DNA of 51,244 bases from JAAYZX01 sp040770645 (GTDB taxonomy: Bacteria > Actinomycetota > Thermoleophilia > RBG-16-64-13): contig JAXGIS010000014.1 in the NCBI GenBank assembly GCA_040770645.1, forward strand, positions 1 to 51,244, given 5' to 3'. Under the pieces are notes generated by a model, which saw only the letters and a program-made list of their open reading frames with translations, searched no databases and was not told the origin of the DNA. Position numbers and translations under genes: made by a program. Below, one piece after another: positions 33,825 to 41,781 of the stretch; positions within the stretch are counted from its first letter, which is position 1, and every line of letters starts with the position of its first letter.

Positions 33825-34607
33825 ATGTTCGTCGACGAAATCAGACAGCAGCTCCAGAGAGACCCGGCGGAATCCGACGCCGCGGCTCCCATCAGCCATG
33901 ATGAGACGGCGCCCCGCATAGCCGTCTACGACAGCGTGACTGCGCCTCCTCGTGTACTCTCGGTGCCGGACACCCACCTACCCGATCTCATCGACGCCCT
34001 GGCCTCCAAGACATATGACCTCGCGCGGCAACAGGGGAGCAGGTTGCCGTATACGGTTCTCCGCGAAGTCATAGAGAACCTCATACATGCGTGGTTCTCG
34101 GATGTGGTCATCACCATTCTCGACGATGGGAATACCATCCGTATCGCGGACCGCGGTCCCGGCATAGGCGACAAGGCCAAGGCTTTCCGCCCCGGCTTCT
34201 CCACCGCGGGACCCGAGCTCAAACGCTTCATCAAAGGGGTCGGCTCCGGCCTACCCATTGCGAAGGAATCTCTCGGACTCATGGAGGGGATGCTGGATAT
34301 AGAAGACAACCTGGGGCAAGGCACGGTGGTGACGCTCAAACTACCGCCCACGCCGGCAGTCCAACCACCTGCCCCCTCGCCCCGTCCCTTGGCGGACCTG
34401 TCGGAGCGGCAGCTCAAGATGCTCTCTCTCCTCCTCGAGCTCGGGCCTGTCGGCCCCTCTCGCATAGGCAGAGAGCTCTCTATCTCGGCTTCCACATCCT
34501 ACCGGGACTTGGTTGCTTTGGAGGCCCTGGGCATGGTGGCTTCCGGGGCCGGCGGCCGCCGTTCCATCACGAAGGACGGCCTGCACTACCTGGACAGGGT
34601 ACTATAG
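33825..34607 (+). CDS. Soluble GHKL ATPase with C-terminal winged helix, upstream of dnaA
   Basis: 260 residues from ATG 33825 (MFVDEIRQQLQRD); a TTG 132 bp upstream is in frame but less likely. Residues about 40-175 form a histidine-kinase-like ATPase fold: N box LREVIENLIHAWFSD, G1 IADRGPGIGDKAKAF, G2 GVGSGLPIAKESLGLMEG and a final GQGTVVTLKLP. There is no dimerisation/phospho-acceptor His domain, no sensor and no membrane segment. After a Pro-rich linker, residues about 190-260 read as a winged helix: LSERQLKMLSLLLELGP, PSRIGRELSISASTSYRDLV, ALGMVASGAGGRRSITKDGL. So it looks like an ATP-gated DNA-binding protein. It lies inside the origin, 37 bp before dnaA with which it is probably cotranscribed. 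I know no described function; a regulator of initiation or of dnaA expression is an inference. Confidence 0.85.
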   Translation: MFVDEIRQQLQRDPAESDAAAPISHDETAPRIAVYDSVTAPPRVLSVPDTHLPDLIDALASKTYDLARQQGSRLPYTVLREVIENLIHAWFSDVVITILDDGNTIRIADRGPGIGDKAKAFRPGFSTAGPELKRFIKGVGSGLPIAKESLGLMEGMLDIEDNLGQGTVVTLKLPPTPAVQPPAPSPRPLADLSERQLKMLSLLLELGPVGPSRIGRELSISASTSYRDLVALEALGMVASGAGGRRSITKDGLHYLDRVL

Positions 34608-34644
34608 AGTCCTCCCCACACGGACGTGTCACCGGAGGCTGCTT

Positions 34645-36084
34645 GTGGAGACCCATCACGCCGACCTGATCTGGACGGAGGCGCTCGCCCTCATCGCGCA
34701 GCGGTTGAATGAGGGGACATTCCGTATCTGGTTCGGTCCCACGGCAGGATTGGGGTTCGTAGACGACACGTTCCTGGTGGGAGTCACATCGGATTTTGCG
34801 CGTGATTGGATTCAGACCAGATTCAGCGGCCTGATCCAAGACTCTCTTACCCAAGTGCTCGGCGACGTAGTTCAGTGCCGCGTGGTCGTGTCCCCTGAGC
34901 TTGCTCAACGAATAGCTACCAGTGATCCTCCGCCCGCGGGCGACCCGACGCACGCGGCCCCGAGATTGGATCCGCCACTTGCCTCGGAAACGCCTGTCAC
35001 CGCCCGAGAGACTGCCTCCCGGACCGGTAATGGGAACGTTGCCACTCCCGGATCTCTTGCGGGTCTCAACGCCAAGTACACGTTCGAAAGCTTCGTAATA
35101 GGTCCGTCGAACCGCTTCGCCCATGCCGCCGCCCTGGCCACGGCTGAAGCACCTGGGGTCAACTACAATCCGCTCTTCATCTACGGCGGTGTGGGTTTGG
35201 GTAAAACCCATCTACTACAGGCCATCGGGCACTACGTTTTCCGCAACGCCCCTGAGCTCAAAGTACGTTTCGTGACCATCGAGGTCTTCACCAACGAGTT
35301 CATCAACTCACTCCGCGATGAAGCAATCGAGGGATTCAAGCGTCGGTACCGTACAAACGACGTCCTCCTCATCGACGACGTCCAATTCCTCGAGCGCAAA
35401 GAGCAAACCCAGGAGGAGTTCTTCCACACGTTCAACGCGCTCTATGAGGCAGGAAAACAAATCGTCCTCACCTGCGATCGTCACCCCAAGGCGCTACAGA
35501 CCCTGGAAGATCGCCTGGTATCACGATTCGAGTGGGGTCTTACCACCGATATCCAGCCGCCGGATCTTGAGACGCGCATTGCCATCCTGCGCAAACGTGT
35601 CCAGCTCGATGGTCTACGCCTCGCGGATGACGAGGTCCTCACCCTCATTGCAGCCCGCGTTCCCACCAACATTCGCGAGCTCGAGGGTTGCCTGACCCGG
35701 GTCGCCGCTTTCTCCTCCTTCACGGGCCGGCCTATCGACGCAGCCCTTGCCCGCGACGTACTCAAAGACATCCCTGAGACGGCGGGAGTGAAGATAACCA
35801 TAGACCACATTATCTCCGTGGTTTGCGCCTCTACCGGCATTTCCCGCGCTGAAGTCACCGGCGATAAGCGCTCTCGTGCCATTGTGCAGGCTAGGCACTT
35901 GGCCATGTACCTTGCCCGCGAGTTGACGGACATCAGCCTCCCCCAAATAGGTGAGCGTTTTGGGGGACGTGACCACACGACCGTGCTGCACGCCGTTGAC
36001 AAAGTGGGTAAGCTCATGCATGAGGACAGGGATATCTACAATCTCATCCAACAACTCACGACCCGAATCAAGATGCCTCGTTGA
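34645..36084 (+). CDS. dnaA: Chromosomal replication initiator protein DnaA
   Basis: 479 residues. GTG 34645 is chosen because CCGGAGG sits 7 bp upstream; longer in-frame starts overlap the previous gene. Domain I (about 1-80), a low-complexity domain II (about 85-130, Pro/Thr-rich), AAA+ domain III with TFESFVIGPSNRFAHAAALA, Walker A GGVGLGKTH, Walker B LLIDDVQFL and sensor II region IRELEG, and domain IV with GDKRSRAIVQARHLAMYL and the signature GGRDHTTVLHAVDKV, which reads DnaA boxes. DnaA boxes lie on both sides of the gene. Intact. Confidence 0.98.
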   Translation: METHHADLIWTEALALIAQRLNEGTFRIWFGPTAGLGFVDDTFLVGVTSDFARDWIQTRFSGLIQDSLTQVLGDVVQCRVVVSPELAQRIATSDPPPAGDPTHAAPRLDPPLASETPVTARETASRTGNGNVATPGSLAGLNAKYTFESFVIGPSNRFAHAAALATAEAPGVNYNPLFIYGGVGLGKTHLLQAIGHYVFRNAPELKVRFVTIEVFTNEFINSLRDEAIEGFKRRYRTNDVLLIDDVQFLERKEQTQEEFFHTFNALYEAGKQIVLTCDRHPKALQTLEDRLVSRFEWGLTTDIQPPDLETRIAILRKRVQLDGLRLADDEVLTLIAARVPTNIRELEGCLTRVAAFSSFTGRPIDAALARDVLKDIPETAGVKITIDHIISVVCASTGISRAEVTGDKRSRAIVQARHLAMYLARELTDISLPQIGERFGGRDHTTVLHAVDKVGKLMHEDRDIYNLIQQLTTRIKMPR

Positions 36085-36340
36085 CAGTTATGTGTGTATC
36101 CTCTGAAAGCCTGTGGACACAGCCGGCACAGCCCGGCCGCCCCCATTCGTGCCCTCGGATGTCCCACACGCTATCCCCCAGCCTGTACACACGGGGTTAC
36201 AGCTACCGGCCTCTAATCCGGCGCTCTTTCCACACCTTCCACAGCCCTTATTACTCTGTTTACCCTTTTTCTATAAAAGAAATTAATAGATATCAGGCAA
36301 GACCGGCATCATCTCCGGAGACCTAGGGGGAGAGAAATCC
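36085..36340. other. oriC: dnaA-dnaN intergenic part of oriC with AT-rich unwinding tract
   Basis: DnaA-like 9-mers: reverse GTGTCCACA (36112-36120), CTGTACACA (36183-36191), CTTTCCACA (36226-36234) and CCTTCCACA (36235-36243), the last two adjacent. They are followed at about 36245-36298 by an AT-rich tract (with TATAAAAGAAATTAATAGAT) that stands out in the GC-rich surroundings and is a good candidate for the DNA-unwinding element. TATAAA at 36272-36277 could also be a dnaN -10. dnaN starts at 36341 behind AGGGGGAGAG. Confidence 0.75.
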
Positions 36341-37447
36341 ATGAAGGTCATCACAAGCAAGGCGGACCTGGTCGATACGCTCGGAATTGTGAGTAGAGCG
36401 GTCTCTACACGCAGTTCTATCCCCGTCCTGGCAGGGGTTCTTCTGGATGCCGGAGGGGATGGCATTTGGATCAGTGCAACCGACATGGACATCTCAGTGC
36501 GTGCTCCGCTGCGGGGTGTGGTGGAGGTGGGGGGCGCAGCCGTGCTACCCGCGCGCATACTGGGCGATATAGCCCGATCCTTGGCCGGCGGTGAGGTGGT
36601 TCTGGAGAAGGCGTCGGTGTCCGCGCAGATGGAGTTGCGCAGCGGGGACTCGGAGTTTGCTCTTCGGGTGTTTCCGGCGGAGGACTTCCCGGCTTTCCCG
36701 GTGTTTCCTTTGGAAGAGGGGTTCACGGTAGAGAAAGCCGGATTTCTCACCACCATTGATCGCGTGGCGGGGTCGGCGTCCAAGGATGAGACGAGGCCGG
36801 TTCTAACCGGGGTATTGTTGCACATGACGAAGAACTCGGTTCGTATGGTGGCCACCGACAGCTATAGGCTGAGTGTGAAAGAGACTCCGGTCGAGGCGTC
36901 TGTGCGAGACAAGCTGCAGGTGATAGTGCCCGGCCGCTGTTTGACTGAGCTCTCCCGTATTGGCTCCGCCGTGGCGGCCGATAAGGTGAGCGTGGTTCCC
37001 ACTGAGAACCAGATCCTGTTTCAGGTGGGCGATGTGCTGCTCATGTCACGGCTCATAGATGGGCAGTTCCCGAATTACCGGCAGCTGATCCCCGAATCCT
37101 TCGAGTCCAGAGCGACCGTCCGGCGCGACGAGTTGATGGAGGCATTGGGCCGAGTCAGGCTGCTGGCGCAGAAGAGCTCGCCGGTGAGACTCCTGTTCGC
37201 GGAGGGCACGTTGACAATATCGGCGCAGTCGCAGGATGTCGGCACCGCAAAGGAGAGTATGCCCATCGAGTACGAGGGAGAACTGTTGGAGATCGGGTTC
37301 AATCCGGAGTTCTTACTTGCTGGAGCCGGCGCTGTGCTCGATGAGGATGTGGACATGAGGTTCATCAGCCCACTGAGGCCGGGCTTGCTACGGGGGAAGG
37401 AAGACGACTTCTTGTATCTCATCATGCCGATCCGCCTGACCGATTGA
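36341..37447 (+). CDS. dnaN: DNA polymerase III sliding clamp (beta subunit)
   Basis: 368 residues, three clamp domains. MKVITSKADLVDTLGIVSRA at the start, SSIPVLAGVLLDA, TRPVLTGVLLHMTKNSVRMV beginning the second domain, DGQFPNYRQLIP, and the end LYLIMPIRLTD, a normal clamp C-terminus. AGGGGGAGAG precedes the ATG. It encircles DNA and tethers polymerases; with DnaA and RecF it forms the conserved origin cluster. Intact. Confidence 0.98.
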   Translation: MKVITSKADLVDTLGIVSRAVSTRSSIPVLAGVLLDAGGDGIWISATDMDISVRAPLRGVVEVGGAAVLPARILGDIARSLAGGEVVLEKASVSAQMELRSGDSEFALRVFPAEDFPAFPVFPLEEGFTVEKAGFLTTIDRVAGSASKDETRPVLTGVLLHMTKNSVRMVATDSYRLSVKETPVEASVRDKLQVIVPGRCLTELSRIGSAVAADKVSVVPTENQILFQVGDVLLMSRLIDGQFPNYRQLIPESFESRATVRRDELMEALGRVRLLAQKSSPVRLLFAEGTLTISAQSQDVGTAKESMPIEYEGELLEIGFNPEFLLAGAGAVLDEDVDMRFISPLRPGLLRGKEDDFLYLIMPIRLTD

Positions 37448-37465
37448 CGGAGGGTGCTCTCGGAC

Positions 37466-37723
37466 ATGTCTTCAGAGGGAGACATTCGTGTTGTGGTGCT
37501 GAATCCAGGGACCACGCTGGGGCAGGCCCTCAAATACGTGGGATTGGTCATGACCGGCGGTGAAGGCAAAGCACGCATCGCCGGTGGTGAAGTCCGGGTC
37601 AACGGAGCCGTGGAGTCGCACCGAGGTCGCAGGTTGGTGAACGGGGACGAAGTGGCGTTGGGGGAGACCTCATTCCGAGTGTCCGTGTGGAATCGTGAGG
37701 ATACGTCGCGTTCGCCTGGTTAA
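37466..37723 (+). CDS. S4-domain RNA-binding protein (YaaA/RlbA-like)
   Basis: 85 residues from ATG 37466. An S4 fold is visible in TLGQALKYVGLVMTGGEGKA, RIAGGEVRVNGAVES and HRGRRLVNGDEVAL. Small S4 proteins between dnaN and recF are common in Gram-positive bacteria (Bacillus YaaA), with a suspected role in ribosome assembly or replication. A GTG at 37454 was rejected because the GGAGG would lie directly against it. The end overlaps recF by 29 bp. Confidence 0.9.
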   Translation: MSSEGDIRVVVLNPGTTLGQALKYVGLVMTGGEGKARIAGGEVRVNGAVESHRGRRLVNGDEVALGETSFRVSVWNREDTSRSPG

Positions 37724-38804
37724 CCTTCGCTGCCACCAACACCTCGATGTGGAATTCGGATCCGGTCTCAACTTGGTGGTGGGAGGTAACGGGACTGGGA
37801 AGACTTCGTTGGTGGAGGCGATCTGCCTGGCGTTACAAGGGATTTCTCCCCGAACACATCGCCCCACTGAATGTATCCTCTCAAGAGCGGAGCACCTCCG
37901 TGTGGAGGTGGAGCTCGGCCCCGACCCCTGTGTAGGGCCGGAAGCCATCAGCGGGGGAGCGGCGTCCAACTACAGGACGCTGGTGGCGGCCGCTGCCTTC
38001 TCGCGGTCCGGCGAGCGCAGACTGCAGGCCGATGGAAGCGTGTTGAGCTCTGTGGAGCGCTGGGAGTCACTGGTACCCGTGCGGACGTTCTTCCCGGACG
38101 ATTTGCGGCTGGTGAAAGGCAGCCCCCGGCGCAGGCGCGAGTTTCTCGATGCTCTGATCGCGCGGGTCTCGTCTGAGTATGCGGCTTCGCTCGCACGATA
38201 CGGGAAGGCATTGGGCCAGCGTAACGCTCTTCTGCAGCGGCACCAGTTGGGCGACGAGCACGGCCCCTGGGAGACCATCTTGGCCGAAGAGGGCTTGGTT
38301 GTCACCAGGGCGCGGGAAAGTGAGCTATCGCGTTTTGCTCCAATCGCTGGCTCCATTTATCAGGATCTCATGAACAACACTGCAGTAGGGCTCCGGATGA
38401 TTTATCGCACGAATGTGGGTGACATGACGATGGCGGAGTACCAGGAGGCCCTTCGGGATCAGCGGGAGGGAGATGGGCGGCGCACCTTCACCCACACAGG
38501 TCCCCACCGGGACGATGTCCGGTTGGTGGCCGGTGGGATCGATCTGCGCGGGTCGGGCTCCCAGGGCGAACAACGAGGCGCTCTCCTGGCGCTGGTGCTG
38601 GCCTCGGCACAGTGGGCCGCAGCCGCCGGACTGTCGCTCCCCATTCTGCTCTTGGACGACGTGATGAGCGAACTCGATCACGCCAGGCGCCGGTCTCTTG
38701 TGCGCCGCCTGCTGTCCGAGGGGCAGAGTATCATCACGACCACGGACCTCCATCACTTTGAAAATGATGAGATCAAAACCGCACACGTTATCGAGATACC
38801 CTAG
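37695..38804 (+). CDS. recF: DNA replication and repair protein RecF
   Basis: 369-residue SMC-like ATPase. MRIRRVRLVNLRCHQHLDVE start, Walker A GGNGTGKTSLVEAI, HLRVEVEL, FFPDDLRLVKGSPRRRREFL (typical RecF segment), signature RGSGSQGEQRGALLALVLA, Walker B LPILLLDDVMSELD and ITTTDLHHF. It helps load RecA at gaps through RecOR. GTG start inside the S4 gene end suggests coupling. Intact. Confidence 0.97.
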   Translation: MRIRRVRLVNLRCHQHLDVEFGSGLNLVVGGNGTGKTSLVEAICLALQGISPRTHRPTECILSRAEHLRVEVELGPDPCVGPEAISGGAASNYRTLVAAAAFSRSGERRLQADGSVLSSVERWESLVPVRTFFPDDLRLVKGSPRRRREFLDALIARVSSEYAASLARYGKALGQRNALLQRHQLGDEHGPWETILAEEGLVVTRARESELSRFAPIAGSIYQDLMNNTAVGLRMIYRTNVGDMTMAEYQEALRDQREGDGRRTFTHTGPHRDDVRLVAGGIDLRGSGSQGEQRGALLALVLASAQWAAAAGLSLPILLLDDVMSELDHARRRSLVRRLLSEGQSIITTTDLHHFENDEIKTAHVIEIP

Positions 38805-38843
38805 AACGGCCCAAGCCGAGTTCTGCCGCAAAGGAAACGCCCT

Positions 38844-39419
38844 TTGACTGAACTGGAGCCACTGGGAGCGGTGCTGGGCCGCCTCCTCCCTTCGGGGGGT
38901 GGCACCGTCGAGTACTGTCTGAACGAGGTGTGGAGTTCGTGTGTGGGCGCGGACATCGCCCAGAACGCACAGCCGCTGTCACTGCGGAAGGGGCGCTTGG
39001 TGGTTGCCACTTCCTCTCCGGCTTGGGCTCATGCGCTGCAACTCATGGAGGATCAGATCGTTGATCGGCTGAACCGGGCTCTCGAGGTATCTGTGCGCGG
39101 CCGGGGTTTCCGCGCTCACGCCGAGCCCATTTGTCGCGTCCAGTTTCGGGCCGCCGGCTGGGCGGGAGCCTCGGCGGCCGGAGGAGCGCCGAGGGCCGGC
39201 GGATCGATAGGGGGCGACGTCACGGCCGGAGCGACCGCTGATGTGGAGGGGGCCGGGAATCCCCGACCGGCCGCGCAAGGGCGCTCTCGCGCGCTGCCCC
39301 CCGAGCTCGAGGCCGAGGTGCGGGCTGTTCAGTTATCTGCCTGTGACGCCACGTTGGGCGACCGAGTGGCTGCCGCCATGAGGGCATGGTTGGGGCGCAA
39401 CCGCCATGATGATTCTTAG
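38844..39419 (+). CDS. dciA: DciA-like protein (DUF721), probable helicase loader
   Basis: 191 residues from TTG 38844 with AAAGGAAA at good distance. N-terminal DUF721 domain: LGAVLGRLLPSGGG, VEYCLNEVWSSCVGADIAQN, PLSLRKGRLVVATSSPAWAH and LQLMEDQIVDRLNRAL. DciA loads or regulates DnaB in bacteria lacking DnaC/DnaI. The C-terminal part (about 105-160) is Gly/Ala-rich and probably disordered, followed by a helical end. Position after recF is typical in actinobacteria. Confidence 0.88.
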   Translation: MTELEPLGAVLGRLLPSGGGTVEYCLNEVWSSCVGADIAQNAQPLSLRKGRLVVATSSPAWAHALQLMEDQIVDRLNRALEVSVRGRGFRAHAEPICRVQFRAAGWAGASAAGGAPRAGGSIGGDVTAGATADVEGAGNPRPAAQGRSRALPPELEAEVRAVQLSACDATLGDRVAAAMRAWLGRNRHDDS

Positions 39420-39531
39420 CAGAAGCGTGCGCCGGAGTGCGGCGTGTGATTGGTGTCCCTGCGCCCACGGCGGCCAGGCAGGGAGACTGCGGCTGTAAGA
39501 GGATTCTGTGCGCCCACGGCGTACAGGGTAG

Positions 39532-39560
39532 TTGGAGTGAACCCCCTCATGTGCTATCAT
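39532..39560 (+). promoter_or_regulatory. Candidate gyrB promoter
   Basis: TTGGAG (39532-39537) and TATCAT (39555-39560) are 17 bp apart, about 70-100 bp before gyrB. The 10-mer GCGCCCACGG occurs twice upstream (near 39460 and 39508), perhaps a regulator or supercoiling-sensitive element. Confidence 0.5.
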
Positions 39561-39630
39561 ATCGCAGGCAGAACTTCCTCTTCTGCAGGGCGCATATCTC
39601 CCCCGCGTCGCAGCGGCCTCGCCCCCTCAG

Positions 39631-41757
39631 ATGACTGCGCCTGTCAACGTAGGAGACTCAGGTTTCGTGACTGACATTAGCTACGACGCGGGCGATATCC
39701 AAGTCCTAGAGGGCTTGGATCCCGTTCGTAAACGGCCCGGCATGTATATCGGCTCCACCGGCTCGCGGGGCCTCCACCATCTCGTGTATGAAGTGGTCGA
39801 CAATTCCGTCGACGAGGCACTGATCGGTTCATGCTCGCGAATTGAGGTGACCATCCTTCCCGACTCTTCGGTGCGGGTGACTGATGACGGGAGAGGCATC
39901 CCGGTCAAGGTGATGCCTCAGTACGGCAGGCCGGCGCTGGAGATCGTCATGACCAAACTCCACGCCGGAGGCAAGTTCGGAGGAGGGGGGTACAAGGTTT
40001 CTGGAGGGCTCCATGGAGTCGGGGTTTCCGTGGTGAACGCTCTTTCCGAGTGGCTGGTAGTAGAAGTCTGTCGAGACGGCCATCGTTACCGGCAGCCGTA
40101 CGCGCGGGGCGTACCGGAGGCCGATGTGGAGCGTGTGGGGCGCTGTGTCGGCAGTACCGGGACCACCGTTCACTTCCGACCCGACCCGGAGATCTTCGAC
40201 GATCTGAATTACAACTTCAGCACGCTGGCACAGCGACTGCGCGAAGTGGCCTTCCTCAATAGTGGACTTCATATCTCGCTCGTCGATGAGCGTGTCGCGG
40301 TCGCCCCCCCGCCGGATGCTGAGTCGCCAGGGGTGGCGTCGCCGGAAGTCGAGCGCGAGGAAGGGGAAAGAGAAGGCCGGGGACAGACCACCCAGGGAGG
40401 GGTTGCCGAGACCCGCGCCGATCAAGCCGTTTCGGTGGCAGATGAACCCAGGGCTGCCGGCGGTACACCACTCGTCTCTGCTGAACCGCGCCAGGTGTCA
40501 TTCTGCTATCGCGGCGGCATCGTGGACTTCGTCCATCACATTAACGCCCAGAAAGACGCCATACATGACAAAGTCATCTTCTTCGGCGCGAAAGAAGAGG
40601 ACTACCAGATGGAACTGGCAATGCAGTGGAATGCCGGGTACCTGGACAACGTCTTCTCGTTTGCAAACAATATCAACACTCCCGAAGGGGGCACGCACCT
40701 CTCGGGTTTGCGTGCGGCCATCACGCGGACGCTCAACGAATACGCGCGCAGCAAAGGACTCCTGAAGGAGAAGGAAGAGAACTTCTCTGGCGAGGACGTG
40801 AGGGAAGGATTGGCGGCCATACTCAGCGTGAAGCTTCGTGATCCTCAATTCGAGGGGCAGACCAAAACCAAGTTGGGCAACTCGGATATGCGGAGCTTCG
40901 TGGAGACGGTCGTTAACCAAAGGCTGGCCGAGTTTCTCGAGGAGAACCCCACCGACGCCCGCAAGATCGTCAACAAGGTGTTGGCCGCAACCCGCGCGCG
41001 GATGGCGGCCCGCAAGGCCCGCGACTTGACGCGTCGCAAGAACGTTCTGGAGAACACCACGCTCCCGGGCAAACTGGCCGACTGCGCTATTCGCGACGCA
41101 GCGGCAAGCGAGTTGTATCTGGTGGAGGGGGATTCGGCCGGCGGCTCGGCCAAGCAGGCGCGAGACCGCAGCTTCCAAGCCATCCTTCCCTTGCGGGGCA
41201 AGATCATCAATGTGGAGAAGGCCCGGGTCAGCAAGATCCTCTCCAACCTAGAGATACAGGCCATGGTTGCCGCCGTGGGTACGGGCGTGGGCGAGGACTT
41301 CAACGTGGAGAACGCCCGGTATCACAAGTTGATCATCATGACCGACGCCGACGTGGATGGAGCCCACATCCGCACGCTGATCCTCACCTTCTTGTTCCGC
41401 AACATGCCGGAGCTCATCGAGGCCGGCTACGTGTACATAGCGCAGCCGCCTCTGTTTCGCGTCACTCACAAGCGCCAAGACTACTACGCGTTCAACGCCC
41501 CGCAATTGGAGGAGGTCCTCAGCCGGCTGGGACGCAACGGAACCACCATCCAGCGCTTCAAAGGTCTGGGTGAGATGAATCCTGAACAGCTGTGGGAGAC
41601 CACCATGAACCCCAACAACCGCACGTTGCTCAAGGTGACAGTGGACGACGCGGCTATCGCCGATGAGGTCTTCACCGTCCTCATGGGGGACAAGGTGGAG
41701 CCGCGGCGCGATTTCATAGAGCAGAACGCGCGATACGTCCGCAATCTGGATGTGTGA
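39631..41757 (+). CDS. gyrB: DNA gyrase subunit B
   Basis: 708 residues from ATG 39631; GTG 39667 (VTDISYDAGDIQVLEGL) is an alternative with GTAGGAGA upstream. GHKL ATPase motifs VYEVVDNSVDEAL, RVTDDGRGIPVK, GGKFGGGGYKVSGGLHGVGV; transducer QTKTKLGNSDM; TOPRIM ELYLVEGDSAGGSAKQARDR and MTDADVDGAHIRTLIL; C-terminal IQRFKGLGEMNPEQLWETTM. Residues about 223-286 are a low-complexity insert (Pro/Glu/Ala/Gly) before SFCYRGGIVDFVHHI, at the site where mycobacterial GyrB also has an insert. With GyrA it introduces negative supercoils. Intact. Confidence 0.98.
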   Translation: MTAPVNVGDSGFVTDISYDAGDIQVLEGLDPVRKRPGMYIGSTGSRGLHHLVYEVVDNSVDEALIGSCSRIEVTILPDSSVRVTDDGRGIPVKVMPQYGRPALEIVMTKLHAGGKFGGGGYKVSGGLHGVGVSVVNALSEWLVVEVCRDGHRYRQPYARGVPEADVERVGRCVGSTGTTVHFRPDPEIFDDLNYNFSTLAQRLREVAFLNSGLHISLVDERVAVAPPPDAESPGVASPEVEREEGEREGRGQTTQGGVAETRADQAVSVADEPRAAGGTPLVSAEPRQVSFCYRGGIVDFVHHINAQKDAIHDKVIFFGAKEEDYQMELAMQWNAGYLDNVFSFANNINTPEGGTHLSGLRAAITRTLNEYARSKGLLKEKEENFSGEDVREGLAAILSVKLRDPQFEGQTKTKLGNSDMRSFVETVVNQRLAEFLEENPTDARKIVNKVLAATRARMAARKARDLTRRKNVLENTTLPGKLADCAIRDAAASELYLVEGDSAGGSAKQARDRSFQAILPLRGKIINVEKARVSKILSNLEIQAMVAAVGTGVGEDFNVENARYHKLIIMTDADVDGAHIRTLILTFLFRNMPELIEAGYVYIAQPPLFRVTHKRQDYYAFNAPQLEEVLSRLGRNGTTIQRFKGLGEMNPEQLWETTMNPNNRTLLKVTVDDAAIADEVFTVLMGDKVEPRRDFIEQNARYVRNLDV

Positions 41758-41781
41758 TGCGCAGTGCGGTTGAGGTGGTAG

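Noticed and set aside
39420..39630. Small gene between dciA and gyrB
   Set aside because: Only short frames without ribosome sites; the region is better explained as the gyrB promoter with a repeated 10-mer.
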